Positions 51,987 through 60,350 of a stretch of 64,000 nucleotides of DNA are shown in pieces; the first letter of the stretch is position 1; every line of letters starts with the position of its first letter. The DNA lies in contig JAHCAI010000006.1 of assembly GCA_019634975.1 (NCBI GenBank), forward strand, positions 124,001 through 188,000, in the 5' to 3' direction. This DNA is from Burkholderiales bacterium (lineage in GTDB: Bacteria > Pseudomonadota > Gammaproteobacteria > Burkholderiales > SG8-41). Made by a program: the position numbers and the translations under genes. Below the pieces are notes generated by a model. That model saw only the letters and a list, made by a program, of their open reading frames with translations. It was not told the DNA's origin and made no database searches.

Positions 51987-52955
51987 ATGAAGAGCCTGAA
52001 ACTGCTTGTCGTGCTGCTAGCCGCCGCCGGCGCGTTCACCGGCGCGCATGCGCAGAAGTATCCCGAGCGCCCGGTCACGCTGGTGATTCCCTTCCCGCCG
52101 GGTGCCTCGACCGACGCCTTCGGCCGCCTCATCGCCCAGCGCATGGCACTCGACCTCAAGCAGCAGGTCGTGGTCGTCAACCGCGACGGCGCCGCCGGCG
52201 TCATCGGCACCAACTACGTCGCCCGCTCGGCGCCGGACGGCTACACGCTGCTGTGGGGCACCTCGTCCGGGCTCTCGATCATGCCGGCGCTGAAGCGGAA
52301 GCTGCCTTACGATCCGCAGCGCGATTTCGCGCCGATCAGCCTCGGCGCCAAGGTGTCCTGGGTGCTTGCCGTCCATCCGTCGGTGCCGGCCAGCAATGTC
52401 AAGGAACTCGTCGCGCTCGCCAAGAGACACCCGGGCAAGCTCAATTTCGCGTCCGCGGGAACCGGCGGCGCGCCGCACCTCGCCGGCGAGCTGTTCAAGG
52501 TCACGGCGGGCATCGACGTCATGCACATTCCGTACCGCGGCACGGCACTCTTTGCCGTCGATCTCGTCGCGGGACAGGTGGACTACGGCTTCGCCAGCCC
52601 GCTGACGACCCTGCCGTTCACGCGCACCGGGCGCCTGAAGGCGCTGGCCGTGACCGCGCCGAAGCGCATCGATGTCTACCCCGACATCCCGACCATGGCC
52701 GAAGCCGGCTACCCGGGCTTTGAACTCACGCAGTGGTACGCGATGCTTGCGCCCGCCGGCACGCCGGCGAACATCATCGCGACGCTCAACGCGGCGGTGC
52801 GCAACGCCCTCACCGATGCCACCCTGATCAAGCGCCTCGCGGAAGACGGCGGCATGCCCGCGCCGACGACGCCGGAAGGTCTAGCGCAGTTCATCCGCGA
52901 GGAGACGGCGTCGTACGCGAGGGTCGCCGAGAAGGCGGGCATCAAGTCCGAGTAA
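51987..52955 (+). CDS. Bug/TctC-family periplasmic solute-binding protein (no. 10)
   Basis: A 322-residue TTT receptor. The signal peptide ends near A-H-A-Q, followed by YPERPVTLVIPFPPGASTD, then VNRDGAAGVIG and VMHIPYRGTALF. AGGAGAACCATC precedes the ATG. It is in an operon with the CocE-type hydrolase. No membrane subunit is nearby. Confidence 0.93.
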   Translation: MKSLKLLVVLLAAAGAFTGAHAQKYPERPVTLVIPFPPGASTDAFGRLIAQRMALDLKQQVVVVNRDGAAGVIGTNYVARSAPDGYTLLWGTSSGLSIMPALKRKLPYDPQRDFAPISLGAKVSWVLAVHPSVPASNVKELVALAKRHPGKLNFASAGTGGAPHLAGELFKVTAGIDVMHIPYRGTALFAVDLVAGQVDYGFASPLTTLPFTRTGRLKALAVTAPKRIDVYPDIPTMAEAGYPGFELTQWYAMLAPAGTPANIIATLNAAVRNALTDATLIKRLAEDGGMPAPTTPEGLAQFIREETASYARVAEKAGIKSE

Positions 52956-53065
52956 GGGCCGCCGCTGAGCAGCGGCAGACACCGGCCGGGGCGCCGCGGA
53001 TTCCTGCGCCATCGGCCGGGTTGCGGGAAACTGCCGTTCTGTCCCGTTGAGGGCGGCCACCCGGG

Positions 53066-53368
53066 TCAAGCATCGGCCGGTTCGGTGTGCAGTTTCAGGC
53101 CCAATGCCTTGCATACCTTCATGACTGTCGCAAAACTCGGATTCCCTTCCGGGGACAGCGCCTTGTAAAGCCCTTCGCGTGTCAGGCCGGTTTCGCGCGC
53201 AAGCTGCATCATGCCGCGGGCGCGGGCAATGTCGCCGAGCGCTGCAATAACCAGGGCCGGATCGCCATCGGATTCGTCGATGGCGGCCTGCAGGTACAGC
53301 GCGCACTCCTGCTCCGTCTTCAGGTAAGTGGCGGCGTCGTAAGGACGGGTGCTCAGTCTTTTGGCCAT
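53066..53368 (-). CDS. Antitoxin of a HigA-like addiction module
   Basis: A 100-residue protein beginning M-A-K-R-L-S-T-R-P-Y-D-A-A. The XRE-like helix-turn-helix (about 60-95) reads L-A-R-E-T-G-L-T-R-E-G-L-Y-K-A-L-S followed by N-P-S-F-A-T-V-M-K-V. This is the addiction-module antidote type that partners a small RelE/Gp49-like killer protein. GGAGACCATC precedes ATG 53368, so it can be made independently of the broken toxin frame upstream, with which it is in frame and without an intervening stop. Confidence 0.8.
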   Translation of the reverse strand: MAKRLSTRPYDAATYLKTEQECALYLQAAIDESDGDPALVIAALGDIARARGMMQLARETGLTREGLYKALSPEGNPSFATVMKVCKALGLKLHTEPADA

Positions 53369-53668
53369 GATGGTCTCCTGCAGCATGCCCGCCAGTTTCA
53401 GCGCGGTCTTGATGTCCTTGTCCTGGGTCGGCTTGGCGCCGACCACCAGAAGGATGACCAGCAGCGCACCTCGTTTAACGTAATACACCCGATAACCGGG
53501 ATCATGATCGATGCGCATTTCTGAAATGCCTTCGCCAATCGGCTTTACATCACCGGGATTGCCGAGGCGAAGCCGGAGAATGCGTGCCTGTACCCGGGTG
53601 CGTGCCTGAACGTCACGCAAGGACTCAAGTCAGGCCGAAAATTCCAGCGTCTCGCGGATTTCGACCAC
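53369..53668 (-). pseudogene. Broken RelE/HigB-like toxin gene
   Basis: From GTG 53668 the frame reads V-V-E-I-R-E-T-L-E-F-S-A, TGA (53632-53630), L-E-S-L-R-D-V-Q-A-R. Family members have Trp at the TGA position (F-x-x-W-L-x-x-L-R-D), so TGG has become TGA. The rest of the toxin is intact (G-N-P-G-D-V-K-P-I-G-E-G through T-Q-D-K-D-I-K-T-A) but lacks its own stop and runs in frame into the antitoxin. Reinitiation at TTG 53620 would give a toxin lacking its first strand, fused to antitoxin. Confidence 0.72.
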
Positions 53669-53832
53669 GGCCGGAGTGTAATCTATGGTTTACACAACCG
53701 GCAATGTCACAAGGGAATTCACCAAGCCCGCCAATTCGTGTCCGGCCAAGCGCCGGTGCCGTCGACCGCGGATTGGCTGCCTCGCGCCGTCTGTGTTTTC
53801 CGGCGCGTGGTTCTTGTTGGCCGGACCGTCCG

Positions 53833-54957
53833 TCAATCCACCGCGAGCTCGAGTATGCCGGCCTTGGGCGTGAAGCCCAGCCCGGGCGCCGTCGGCAGCG
53901 TCAGCATGCCGTTCACCGGCCCCGGCGCGTTGTCGAACAGCTGCTCGACGCATTTCCAGCCCTGCCAGTGGAACTCCACGCGCCCGCCGTTGGGCATGCC
54001 GCCGTGCAGGTGCATGTTCATGTGCGGGTAGTTGCCGCCCATCGCCAGCGGCACGTTGAAGGCCTGCGCCATTGCCGCCGCCTTCACCGCCTGCGTGAAA
54101 CCGCCGATGTCGCGCACATTGGGCTGCAGGTAATCGACGGCTTCGCGCAGCAGGTATTCGCGGATGAACATCAGGTCCGAGGTGGCGGTGCTGCCGGCTG
54201 CGATCGGGATCGTCGTCTGGGTGCGCAGCTTCGCCATCAGGCGCGGGTCGCCCTGCAGCACGGGATCCTCGAACCAGACGAGGTTGCAGGGCTCGCACAG
54301 CTTGGCGAGCTTCAGCGCCTGGGCGTAGGTCGCGCCCTTGTTGGCATCCATCATCAGCTCGATGTCGGGGCCGACCGCCTCGCGCAGCGCGGCGACGCGC
54401 TTCGCATCCTGCAGGATGTCCGCGTCGGTGGGCTCGCCGAGGATCTCGTCGTAGGGATTGGTGCCCTTGGCCACCACCATCTTCAGGCTGCGCTGGCCGT
54501 CCCTGATCAGCATGCGCGCGACCTCGATCAGCTCGTCGATCGAATAGCGCGGCAGGCCGAAGGTGATGTAGGCGGGGACCTGGGCATGCGCGCCGCCCAG
54601 CAGCTTCCAGATCGGCTGGCCCAGCGCCTTGCCCCTGACGTCCCACAGCGCGATGTCGATCAGGCTCATCGCGCAGTTCCACGCGCCGTGGAAATACTTG
54701 CGCGCGGTGGCCCAGAACACCCGGTTGCGGATTTCCTCGGGGCGCATCGCATCCATGCCCTGCACGACGGGCGCCGCCTCGCGGTTGATGTACTCGCGCA
54801 CGCCGAAGCGCATCGGATAGGTCGACATCGCGTGGCCCTTGATGCCGTCGTCGGTCTCGATTTCGACGAAGTTCGCCATCGCGTGCTGCTCTTCCCGGAC
54901 CAGCGGGAAATGGAAGGGAATGCGCAGCAGCCAGCACTGCACTCGCCGGATTTTCAT
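53833..54957 (-). CDS. Mandelate racemase/muconate lactonizing enzyme-like protein (second)
   Basis: A 374-residue enolase-superfamily protein. Visible metal positions are D204 (M-M-D-A-N-K) and E230 (W-F-E-D-P), but the third ligand, normally Glu in a G-E motif, reads G255-S256-T. The catalytic Lys is K159 (S-L-K-M-V). A C-terminal His-rich loop (P-H-M-N-M-H-L-H-G-G) could supply other ligands. GGAGGAGCAACC precedes ATG 54957. It is a single gene with no partner close by. Mandelate, sugar-acid or related substrates are possible. Confidence 0.87.
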   Translation of the reverse strand: MKIRRVQCWLLRIPFHFPLVREEQHAMANFVEIETDDGIKGHAMSTYPMRFGVREYINREAAPVVQGMDAMRPEEIRNRVFWATARKYFHGAWNCAMSLIDIALWDVRGKALGQPIWKLLGGAHAQVPAYITFGLPRYSIDELIEVARMLIRDGQRSLKMVVAKGTNPYDEILGEPTDADILQDAKRVAALREAVGPDIELMMDANKGATYAQALKLAKLCEPCNLVWFEDPVLQGDPRLMAKLRTQTTIPIAAGSTATSDLMFIREYLLREAVDYLQPNVRDIGGFTQAVKAAAMAQAFNVPLAMGGNYPHMNMHLHGGMPNGGRVEFHWQGWKCVEQLFDNAPGPVNGMLTLPTAPGLGFTPKAGILELAVD

Positions 54958-55104
54958 GGTTGCTCCTCCGTTTGCCTGCCGAGGCGATTGTTATTGTGGA
55001 AAGGGCACGATAGCAGACTCCAGCGCCGCCCCGGTCGGGCCGGCGGCCGTGCGCGCCCGGCATCCGGCACTGCGGTGACTGGCTGCAGCGGCCAGTCGGG
55101 CGGA

Positions 55105-55584
55105 CTACTTTTTGCGGCGACGCGCAGCTGCCGCGCGGGTCTTCGAGCGGATCAGCAACACGGGCACCGTGGACTGCCGCACCACGCTCTCGGCATTGCT
55201 GCCCATGATCAGGCGGGCACCGCCGCGGCGGCCGTGGGTGCCGATCACGATCAGGTCGGCGCGGAGCTTTTTTGCACTCTTGAGAATCGCATCAGCCACG
55301 GGCCCCAGCGAATTCTCGACCAGCGTGCTGCTGACGCGGACGCGCTTCTGTCGCGCCAGTCCTTCCGCCTTCTGCAGAATCTTCTCGCCGGCCCGGGTCA
55401 GGCTGTCCAGCAGGTTCGTGAACAGCGCCCCGCTGGCCACGGCGCTCTGGACCAGCGGGCTTTCATCGACCACGTGCAGCAGCAGCAGGGTCGCTTTCTG
55501 ATCCTTGGCCAGTTGGATTGCCTGCTGCAAACCCTGGTTCGAGGTGGCACTGCCGTCGATCGGCACCAGTATGCGCTTGAACAT
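55105..55584 (-). CDS. Universal stress protein, single domain
   Basis: A 159-residue UspA protein with the N-terminal I-L-V-P-I-D-G-S and the ATP-site motif G-T-H-G-R-R-G-G-A-R-L-I-M-G-S-N-A-E. It has a basic C-terminal tail. AGGAGGACTGATATG places a perfect ribosome site close to the start. It is cytoplasmic and stress-related by family. Confidence 0.92.
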   Translation of the reverse strand: MFKRILVPIDGSATSNQGLQQAIQLAKDQKATLLLLHVVDESPLVQSAVASGALFTNLLDSLTRAGEKILQKAEGLARQKRVRVSSTLVENSLGPVADAILKSAKKLRADLIVIGTHGRRGGARLIMGSNAESVVRQSTVPVLLIRSKTRAAAARRRKK

Positions 55585-55679
55585 ATCAGTCCTCCTGATC
55601 CGCGGTCACTTTGTCCCGCATGAAAAAAGACCGTTCAAGTCTAGCATGGCCTCTTCAGCACCCGCCCTGCACTGCAGCA

Positions 55680-56888
55680 TCACGCGGGCACGCCGAACGC
55701 CTTGCGGCAGACCTCGGCGAGCTTCGCCACGCCCTGGCTGATCTCCTCGTGGCTGAGGTTGGCGAAACACAGCCGCAGGCGGCTTTGCGCATGCGCTTTG
55801 TTCACTGACCATTCCGGCCCCGGATTGATCGCCACGCCCGCGGCCTGCGCCAGCGGGAAGAGTTTCAGTGCATCGACACCGTCCGGCAGCTTCACCCACA
55901 GGAAAATCCCGCCCTGCGGGTCATCGAATTCCGCCGCCGCGCCGAACTGCTCCTTCAGCGACTCCATCAGCGTTACCAGCTTTGCGCGCAGCGCCTTGCG
56001 CAGCAGCGGCACATGTTTGGTGAAATGTGCCGCGCAGTACTCCGCCAGCACCATCTGTTCCAGCGCCCCGGACCCGGCATCGGTCTTGATCGCCAGCATG
56101 CGCGACATGACCGGCCACGGCGCGACGAGGTAACCCACGCGCAGTGCCGGGGCGATGGTCTTGGAGAAGGAGCCGATGTAAATGACGTTGCCGCGGTCGC
56201 TCAGCGCATGGAGTGCCGGCGGGCGCTCGCCCGACCAGGTGAGGTCGGCATAGCAGTCGTCCTCGAACACCGGCACGCCGTAGTCCGCGGCAAGCTGCAG
56301 CAGCGCCTTGCGCCGCTCCAGCGGCATCACGGTGGCCGTCGGGTTCTGCACCGTGGGGATGGTGTAGATGTACTTGGGACGCACACCCTTCGCCTGCAGT
56401 GCCGCGAGCGCGGCTTCGAGCGCATCGACGCGCATGCCCCCGCGGTCGAGCGGAATGCCCAGCGGCGTGACGCCCAGCCTGAGCAGGCGGTTGATCGAGC
56501 CCTGGTAACAGTCCTCCTCGATCAGCACCGTGTCGCCGCGCGCGAGCAGCGTGTGGTTCACCAGGTCCAGCCCCTGCAGCGAACCCGAGGTGATCAGGAT
56601 GTCATCCGCGCTGCAGCGCATGCCGGCATCGCGCCCGAGTTTCGCCGCCAGAAACTCGCGCAGCGCGCGGTAACCCTGCGGCCCGCTGTTGAGGCCATAG
56701 GTCGCCAGCGTGCGGCCCTCGCGCCGCAGCACCGCATCGGCCGCCGCGATCAGGCCGTCGAGCGGCAGCGCATCCGGATCGTTATTGCCGCCGGTGAAAT
56801 CGTATTTGGGGCGGCCGGTCCAGCGCGCGGCGGCCGGGGGCAGGCCGGCGGGCAACAGTGGCGTGAAATCAAAGCTTGTGGTGGTCAT
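55680..56888 (-). CDS. PLP-dependent aminotransferase (fold type I, 2-aminoadipate-aminotransferase-like)
   Basis: A 402-residue protein. The PLP lysine is K243 in G-S-F-S-K-T-I-A-P-A-L-R, with substrate and cofactor residues T-V-Q-N-P-T-A (about 179-185) and E-D-D-C-Y-A-D. This is the layout of the 2-aminoadipate/kynurenine aminotransferase group and of MocR-type C-terminal domains, but there is no GntR DNA-binding domain. ATG 56888, 7 nt after GAGGCAGG, is chosen. The substrate is not assignable. Confidence 0.9.
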   Translation of the reverse strand: MTTTSFDFTPLLPAGLPPAAARWTGRPKYDFTGGNNDPDALPLDGLIAAADAVLRREGRTLATYGLNSGPQGYRALREFLAAKLGRDAGMRCSADDILITSGSLQGLDLVNHTLLARGDTVLIEEDCYQGSINRLLRLGVTPLGIPLDRGGMRVDALEAALAALQAKGVRPKYIYTIPTVQNPTATVMPLERRKALLQLAADYGVPVFEDDCYADLTWSGERPPALHALSDRGNVIYIGSFSKTIAPALRVGYLVAPWPVMSRMLAIKTDAGSGALEQMVLAEYCAAHFTKHVPLLRKALRAKLVTLMESLKEQFGAAAEFDDPQGGIFLWVKLPDGVDALKLFPLAQAAGVAINPGPEWSVNKAHAQSRLRLCFANLSHEEISQGVAKLAEVCRKAFGVPA

Positions 56889-57100
56889 GGCCATCCTGCC
56901 TCGGCGAAAAAATTCAGGAGAATCGGAACTCGGTCCCTTGTCAGGGCTCGATGTAATACAGTAGCGGGGCATACAGCATATCGTGTTGCGGGTCGCAGTG
57001 ATGCAGGCAGTCGCTGGTCCGGCAGTTTTCGACAAGCCTGAAAAATCCGGAGCATCCCGTCGGGGCCGAATCCGGCATCCAACCGCAGGAGAGGCAAGCC

Positions 57101-58798
57101 TTGCGCACAGTAATCCAGCCGATTGTTCTCTGGGTTTTCCGGCATTTCCTGCTGTTTCTGTTGATAGTCGGAATGCTGCTGGCCGCGGACTATCTGCGCA
57201 AGGAATTCACCCGCTGGGGTTCCGACACGGCAGACCTTTCCCGGCTTGAAGTCGAGCAGGGCAATGTGGACGAGTGGCAGAAAAGGGCGAAAGCCGATCT
57301 GTCGAGCCGCGTCGCACAGCTCAAGGCTGCTCCGGCGGGCGCCCTCAGCGAGCGGCTGGCAGCCATCGCCAAGACAATCGAAACCAAGGAGCAGGAAAGG
57401 CAGCAGCTCGGCGGGCTGCGCGGCCTTCTGACGGACGGCGCCGTTGGCAGTGGCATTGCCGCCCGCCTGCGTCTCGACCTGGAAATCGAGCTGCTGGCCC
57501 AGGAGCGGGACCACCTCGCGGCCCTGCTCTCGGCACTGGGTGAACCGGAGAATCTCGAAAACCTGCGGCGCCGGCACGTGCTTGTCCATGCGCGGCTCCT
57601 GCAGAACGAAGCCGAGCAGGCCCGCCTCAGGGCACTGCACCCGGTCCAGGTGTTTGTCCCGGCAACCGCCGCATTTCATCAATACCGGCAGTTGCAGGAA
57701 AGCCACGAACAGCTCGCACGGGAAAACCTCGTCGCCTACGAAGACTACAAACGCCAGGAAGGCAGGGTCCGGCGCATCCAGGATTCCCCGCCGGTGTTCG
57801 GGATCCGGGAGGACCGGATCGAGGCCATTGTGAGCCCGCTCAACGCCGCGATCGAAGAACGCCGGCGATCCGTCCGCGACAACTGGTTCTCGAAACTCTC
57901 GCAGCCTGTCAGCAGCATCCTGCAGATCGCCCTGCTGATCCTGCTGGCGGTCATTCTTGCGCCCTTGGTGATCAAGGCCCTGTTTTACTATGTGTTCGCG
58001 CCGCTGGCTGCACGGCGGCCGCCGATCCGCATCCTGCCGGAGGCCTCCGGTCAACTGGTGCCGCAGTCCGGAGACACCGAAAATCCGGCGGACCCGGCGC
58101 GGTTTACCGCGGTGTCAAAAAAACTGACCTTGGCCGGGGACGAGGTGCTGCTGATCCATCCGGAATACCTGCAGAGCACGCCGCGGGATGCCCGGATCGA
58201 CACGAAATGGCTGCTCGACTGGTCCCTGCCGCTGAGCAGCCTGGTTTCGGGCATGGTCGCCCTGAGCCGCGTGCGCTGCGGGGAGCCCACCACGATAGTC
58301 GTTTCACCGACTCGGGACGCCCTGAGCGAGGTCGGTGTCCTCGATCTGCCGGAGGGCAGTGCGCTCGTGTTTCAGCCGCGCAACCTGGTGGGCGTGGTTC
58401 ACCGCAGCGATCGCCCCTTCCGCATCACGCGGCACTGGCGCCTCGCCAGCCTGCATGCCTGGCTGACCCTGCAGCTGCGCTACGTGGTTTTTCACGGCCC
58501 CGCCCGGCTGATCGTGAAGGGCTGTCGCGGCGCGCGGATTGAAGCCGCCGACACCGGCCGGCGCATCAATCAGGCCGGCACCATGGGCTTCAGCGCCAAT
58601 CTCTGGTATTCCACGACCCGCTGCGAGACCTTCGTGCCTTACCTGATGGGGGAACAGGCGCTGCTGAACGACAGCTTTGCCGGCGCGCCGGGCTATTACG
58701 TCTACGAAGAGACGCCGGATTTCGGACGGAAAACCGGTCTGACCGGCCGTGGCCTCGAAGGCGTGTTCGATTCACTGCTGAAGGTGTTCGGGCTTTAG
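57101..58798 (+). CDS. Membrane coiled-coil protein with an AIM24-like C-terminal domain
   Basis: A 565-residue protein with a TTG start after AGGAGAGGCAAGCC. Residues about 8-28 are a membrane helix. Residues about 45-265 are a charged, heptad-rich coiled coil, predicted periplasmic. A second helix lies at about 275-300. The C-terminal cytoplasmic part (about 325-560) is beta-rich, with L-P-E-G-S-A-L-V-F-Q-P-R-N-L-V-G followed by V-F-H-G-P-A-R-L-I-V-K-G, the outline of AIM24/TIGR00266 proteins. That match is by pattern only. It may act with the downstream Mrr-like and TerD genes. Confidence 0.65.
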   Translation: MRTVIQPIVLWVFRHFLLFLLIVGMLLAADYLRKEFTRWGSDTADLSRLEVEQGNVDEWQKRAKADLSSRVAQLKAAPAGALSERLAAIAKTIETKEQERQQLGGLRGLLTDGAVGSGIAARLRLDLEIELLAQERDHLAALLSALGEPENLENLRRRHVLVHARLLQNEAEQARLRALHPVQVFVPATAAFHQYRQLQESHEQLARENLVAYEDYKRQEGRVRRIQDSPPVFGIREDRIEAIVSPLNAAIEERRRSVRDNWFSKLSQPVSSILQIALLILLAVILAPLVIKALFYYVFAPLAARRPPIRILPEASGQLVPQSGDTENPADPARFTAVSKKLTLAGDEVLLIHPEYLQSTPRDARIDTKWLLDWSLPLSSLVSGMVALSRVRCGEPTTIVVSPTRDALSEVGVLDLPEGSALVFQPRNLVGVVHRSDRPFRITRHWRLASLHAWLTLQLRYVVFHGPARLIVKGCRGARIEAADTGRRINQAGTMGFSANLWYSTTRCETFVPYLMGEQALLNDSFAGAPGYYVYEETPDFGRKTGLTGRGLEGVFDSLLKVFGL

Positions 58799-58871
58799 TA
58801 CCCGGCCGGGAGAACGGGGTCATGAAACATGGTATTAACACGCATGACCACACGAATCCGAGGCGCAAGGC

Positions 58872-59426
58872 ATGAAGTGGAAGATTCCCGAGAACTCGAT
58901 ATTCGCAATGCTGCTGCGCCAGAGCTGGTGGGTGAGCGCGCTCGCTGCGCTCGCTACCTTCGTGGTGGTGCAGAACTTCGTGCCCTGGGGCTACGCGCTG
59001 TTTGCCACCCTGCCTTTCACCGTGATCACGCTGATGGTCGCCTGGAAACAGCTCTTCGGGCCCACGGGCGCGCGGGTGGAGAAAGCGCTGGAGAAAACCC
59101 GCAGCCTGTCCTGGGAGGATTTCGCGCAGGCGCTGGAGCGGGGCTACAGGGCCGAGGGCTACACCGTGCAGAGGGTCGATGGCGCAGCCGATTTCGAGCT
59201 GCAGAAGCTGGGTTACCTGACGCTGGTGAGCGCGCGGCGCTGGAAGGCTGCACGCACAGGGGTTGATCCGCTGAGGGAACTCGCCGCGGCCGGCGAAAAA
59301 CGCGAGGCGAGGGAATGCCATTATGCGGTGGCGGGAGAGCTGACCGATCAGGCGCGGGCCTTCGCAAGGAAAAAGGGCGTGAAGCTGGTGGAGGGCGCGG
59401 AACTGGCGAGGCTGGTTCGCGGATAG
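58872..59426 (+). CDS. Membrane-anchored Mrr-like restriction endonuclease-fold protein
   Basis: A 184-residue protein. Two N-terminal membrane helices (about 20-65) are followed by a short Mrr/RecB-like nuclease-fold domain (about 75-184): S-W-E-D-F-A-Q-A-L-E-R-G-Y-R-A-E-G-Y, then A-D-F-E-L and A-R-R-W-K. The usual D...QxK core is degenerate (the Gln-x-Lys position reads A-R-R-W-K), so nuclease activity is doubtful. GAGGCGCAAGGC precedes the ATG. It follows the coiled-coil gene by 73 nt. Confidence 0.7.
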   Translation: MKWKIPENSIFAMLLRQSWWVSALAALATFVVVQNFVPWGYALFATLPFTVITLMVAWKQLFGPTGARVEKALEKTRSLSWEDFAQALERGYRAEGYTVQRVDGAADFELQKLGYLTLVSARRWKAARTGVDPLRELAAAGEKREARECHYAVAGELTDQARAFARKKGVKLVEGAELARLVRG

Positions 59427-59635
59427 GCCCGCAGCCAACCGGGCCGGTTCACGCCGTCCACCCGGATCAGCCCGTCCCGATGCGGCGGTGCAAGAGCAGC
59501 CTGATGCTGCCTGTCCGGGCCTGAATCCGCGCTCGTGTTGAGCGCGCCGGAAAACTTATCAGGAATCCCGCGGTCACATGTCCATAAAACCTGCCCTTCG
59601 CCGGCAGGCATATCGATCCATCAGGAGGAGGGAGC

Positions 59636-60253
59636 ATGCCAATCGGCAATTCCGGCATTGCAGGGGTGCCGCTGCAGGAAGACGAGACACCCGAACTGAA
59701 GGAAGTCGTCATGGGCCTGCATTGGGACCCGTCGGAAGGCGACGCAAATGTGCATCCGGAGAATCTGGACGCCCTGTGCGTGCTGTTCGATCGGGAGCAG
59801 CAGGTCGTCGAAATCATCCATCCGGGCAACCCGCGCAGCAGCAACGGCAGCGTTGTCCATACCGGCGACTCGCGAACCGGCGCAAGTCAATGGGACGATG
59901 AAAGGATTTTCGTTTTTCTCGAGGCCTTGCCGGCGGACGTCATGACCCTCGTGTTCATCGTGGCCAGTGCCTCGGGCAAGCCCATCCGCGAGGCCCGTGG
60001 CGCGTCCTGCCACATCAGCGATCACGCCACGGAATACCAGTGGGTCAACATGGAGCTGACGACACTCGACACGCAAACGACGTACTGTGTCGGCACCCTT
60101 TCCCGCAGCCGGACCGGCTGGGAATTGGCGTCAACCGCGCAGGACCTCAACCGCGACCACCACGCGCAATCGGCCGCGCTGGCCGCGTTGCGCCAGTTTG
60201 AATTCGCGCGCAGCCATGAACTGATCCGGGCGGCAGGCATCAAGCCCGAGTAA
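59636..60253 (+). CDS. TerD-domain protein
   Basis: A 205-residue protein with a TerD fold: V-V-M-G-L-H-W-D, then D-A-L-C-V-L-F-D, V-V-H-T-G-D-S-R-T-G and the calcium-site-like W-D-D-E-R-I-F-V. The second half carries F-I-V-A-S-A-S-G-K-P, then A-T-E-Y-Q-W-V-N-M-E-L. TerD proteins bind calcium and belong to membrane-linked stress-response networks, including tellurite resistance. CAGGAGGAGGGAGC precedes the ATG. It is the last gene of the three-gene run beginning at 57101. Confidence 0.8.
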   Translation: MPIGNSGIAGVPLQEDETPELKEVVMGLHWDPSEGDANVHPENLDALCVLFDREQQVVEIIHPGNPRSSNGSVVHTGDSRTGASQWDDERIFVFLEALPADVMTLVFIVASASGKPIREARGASCHISDHATEYQWVNMELTTLDTQTTYCVGTLSRSRTGWELASTAQDLNRDHHAQSAALAALRQFEFARSHELIRAAGIKPE

Positions 60254-60350
60254 GCTGCTCGGCCCGGCAGCAGCATGAACGGCGGTCTGGAAGCCGGGCG
60301 GAATCACCCGGAGAAACGATCCGGAGAAACGGGTGAGGCCCGCTCGGCCG

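Noticed and set aside
53630..53632. In-frame TGA in the toxin gene as another selenocysteine codon
   Set aside because: Family members have Trp, not Cys, at this place, and no hairpin with a G-containing loop follows within 40 nt. A nonsense mutation is the simpler reading.
53584..55623. Long plus-strand frame over the enolase-superfamily and Usp genes
   Set aside because: Antisense shadow; the minus-strand genes have intact motifs and strong ribosome sites.
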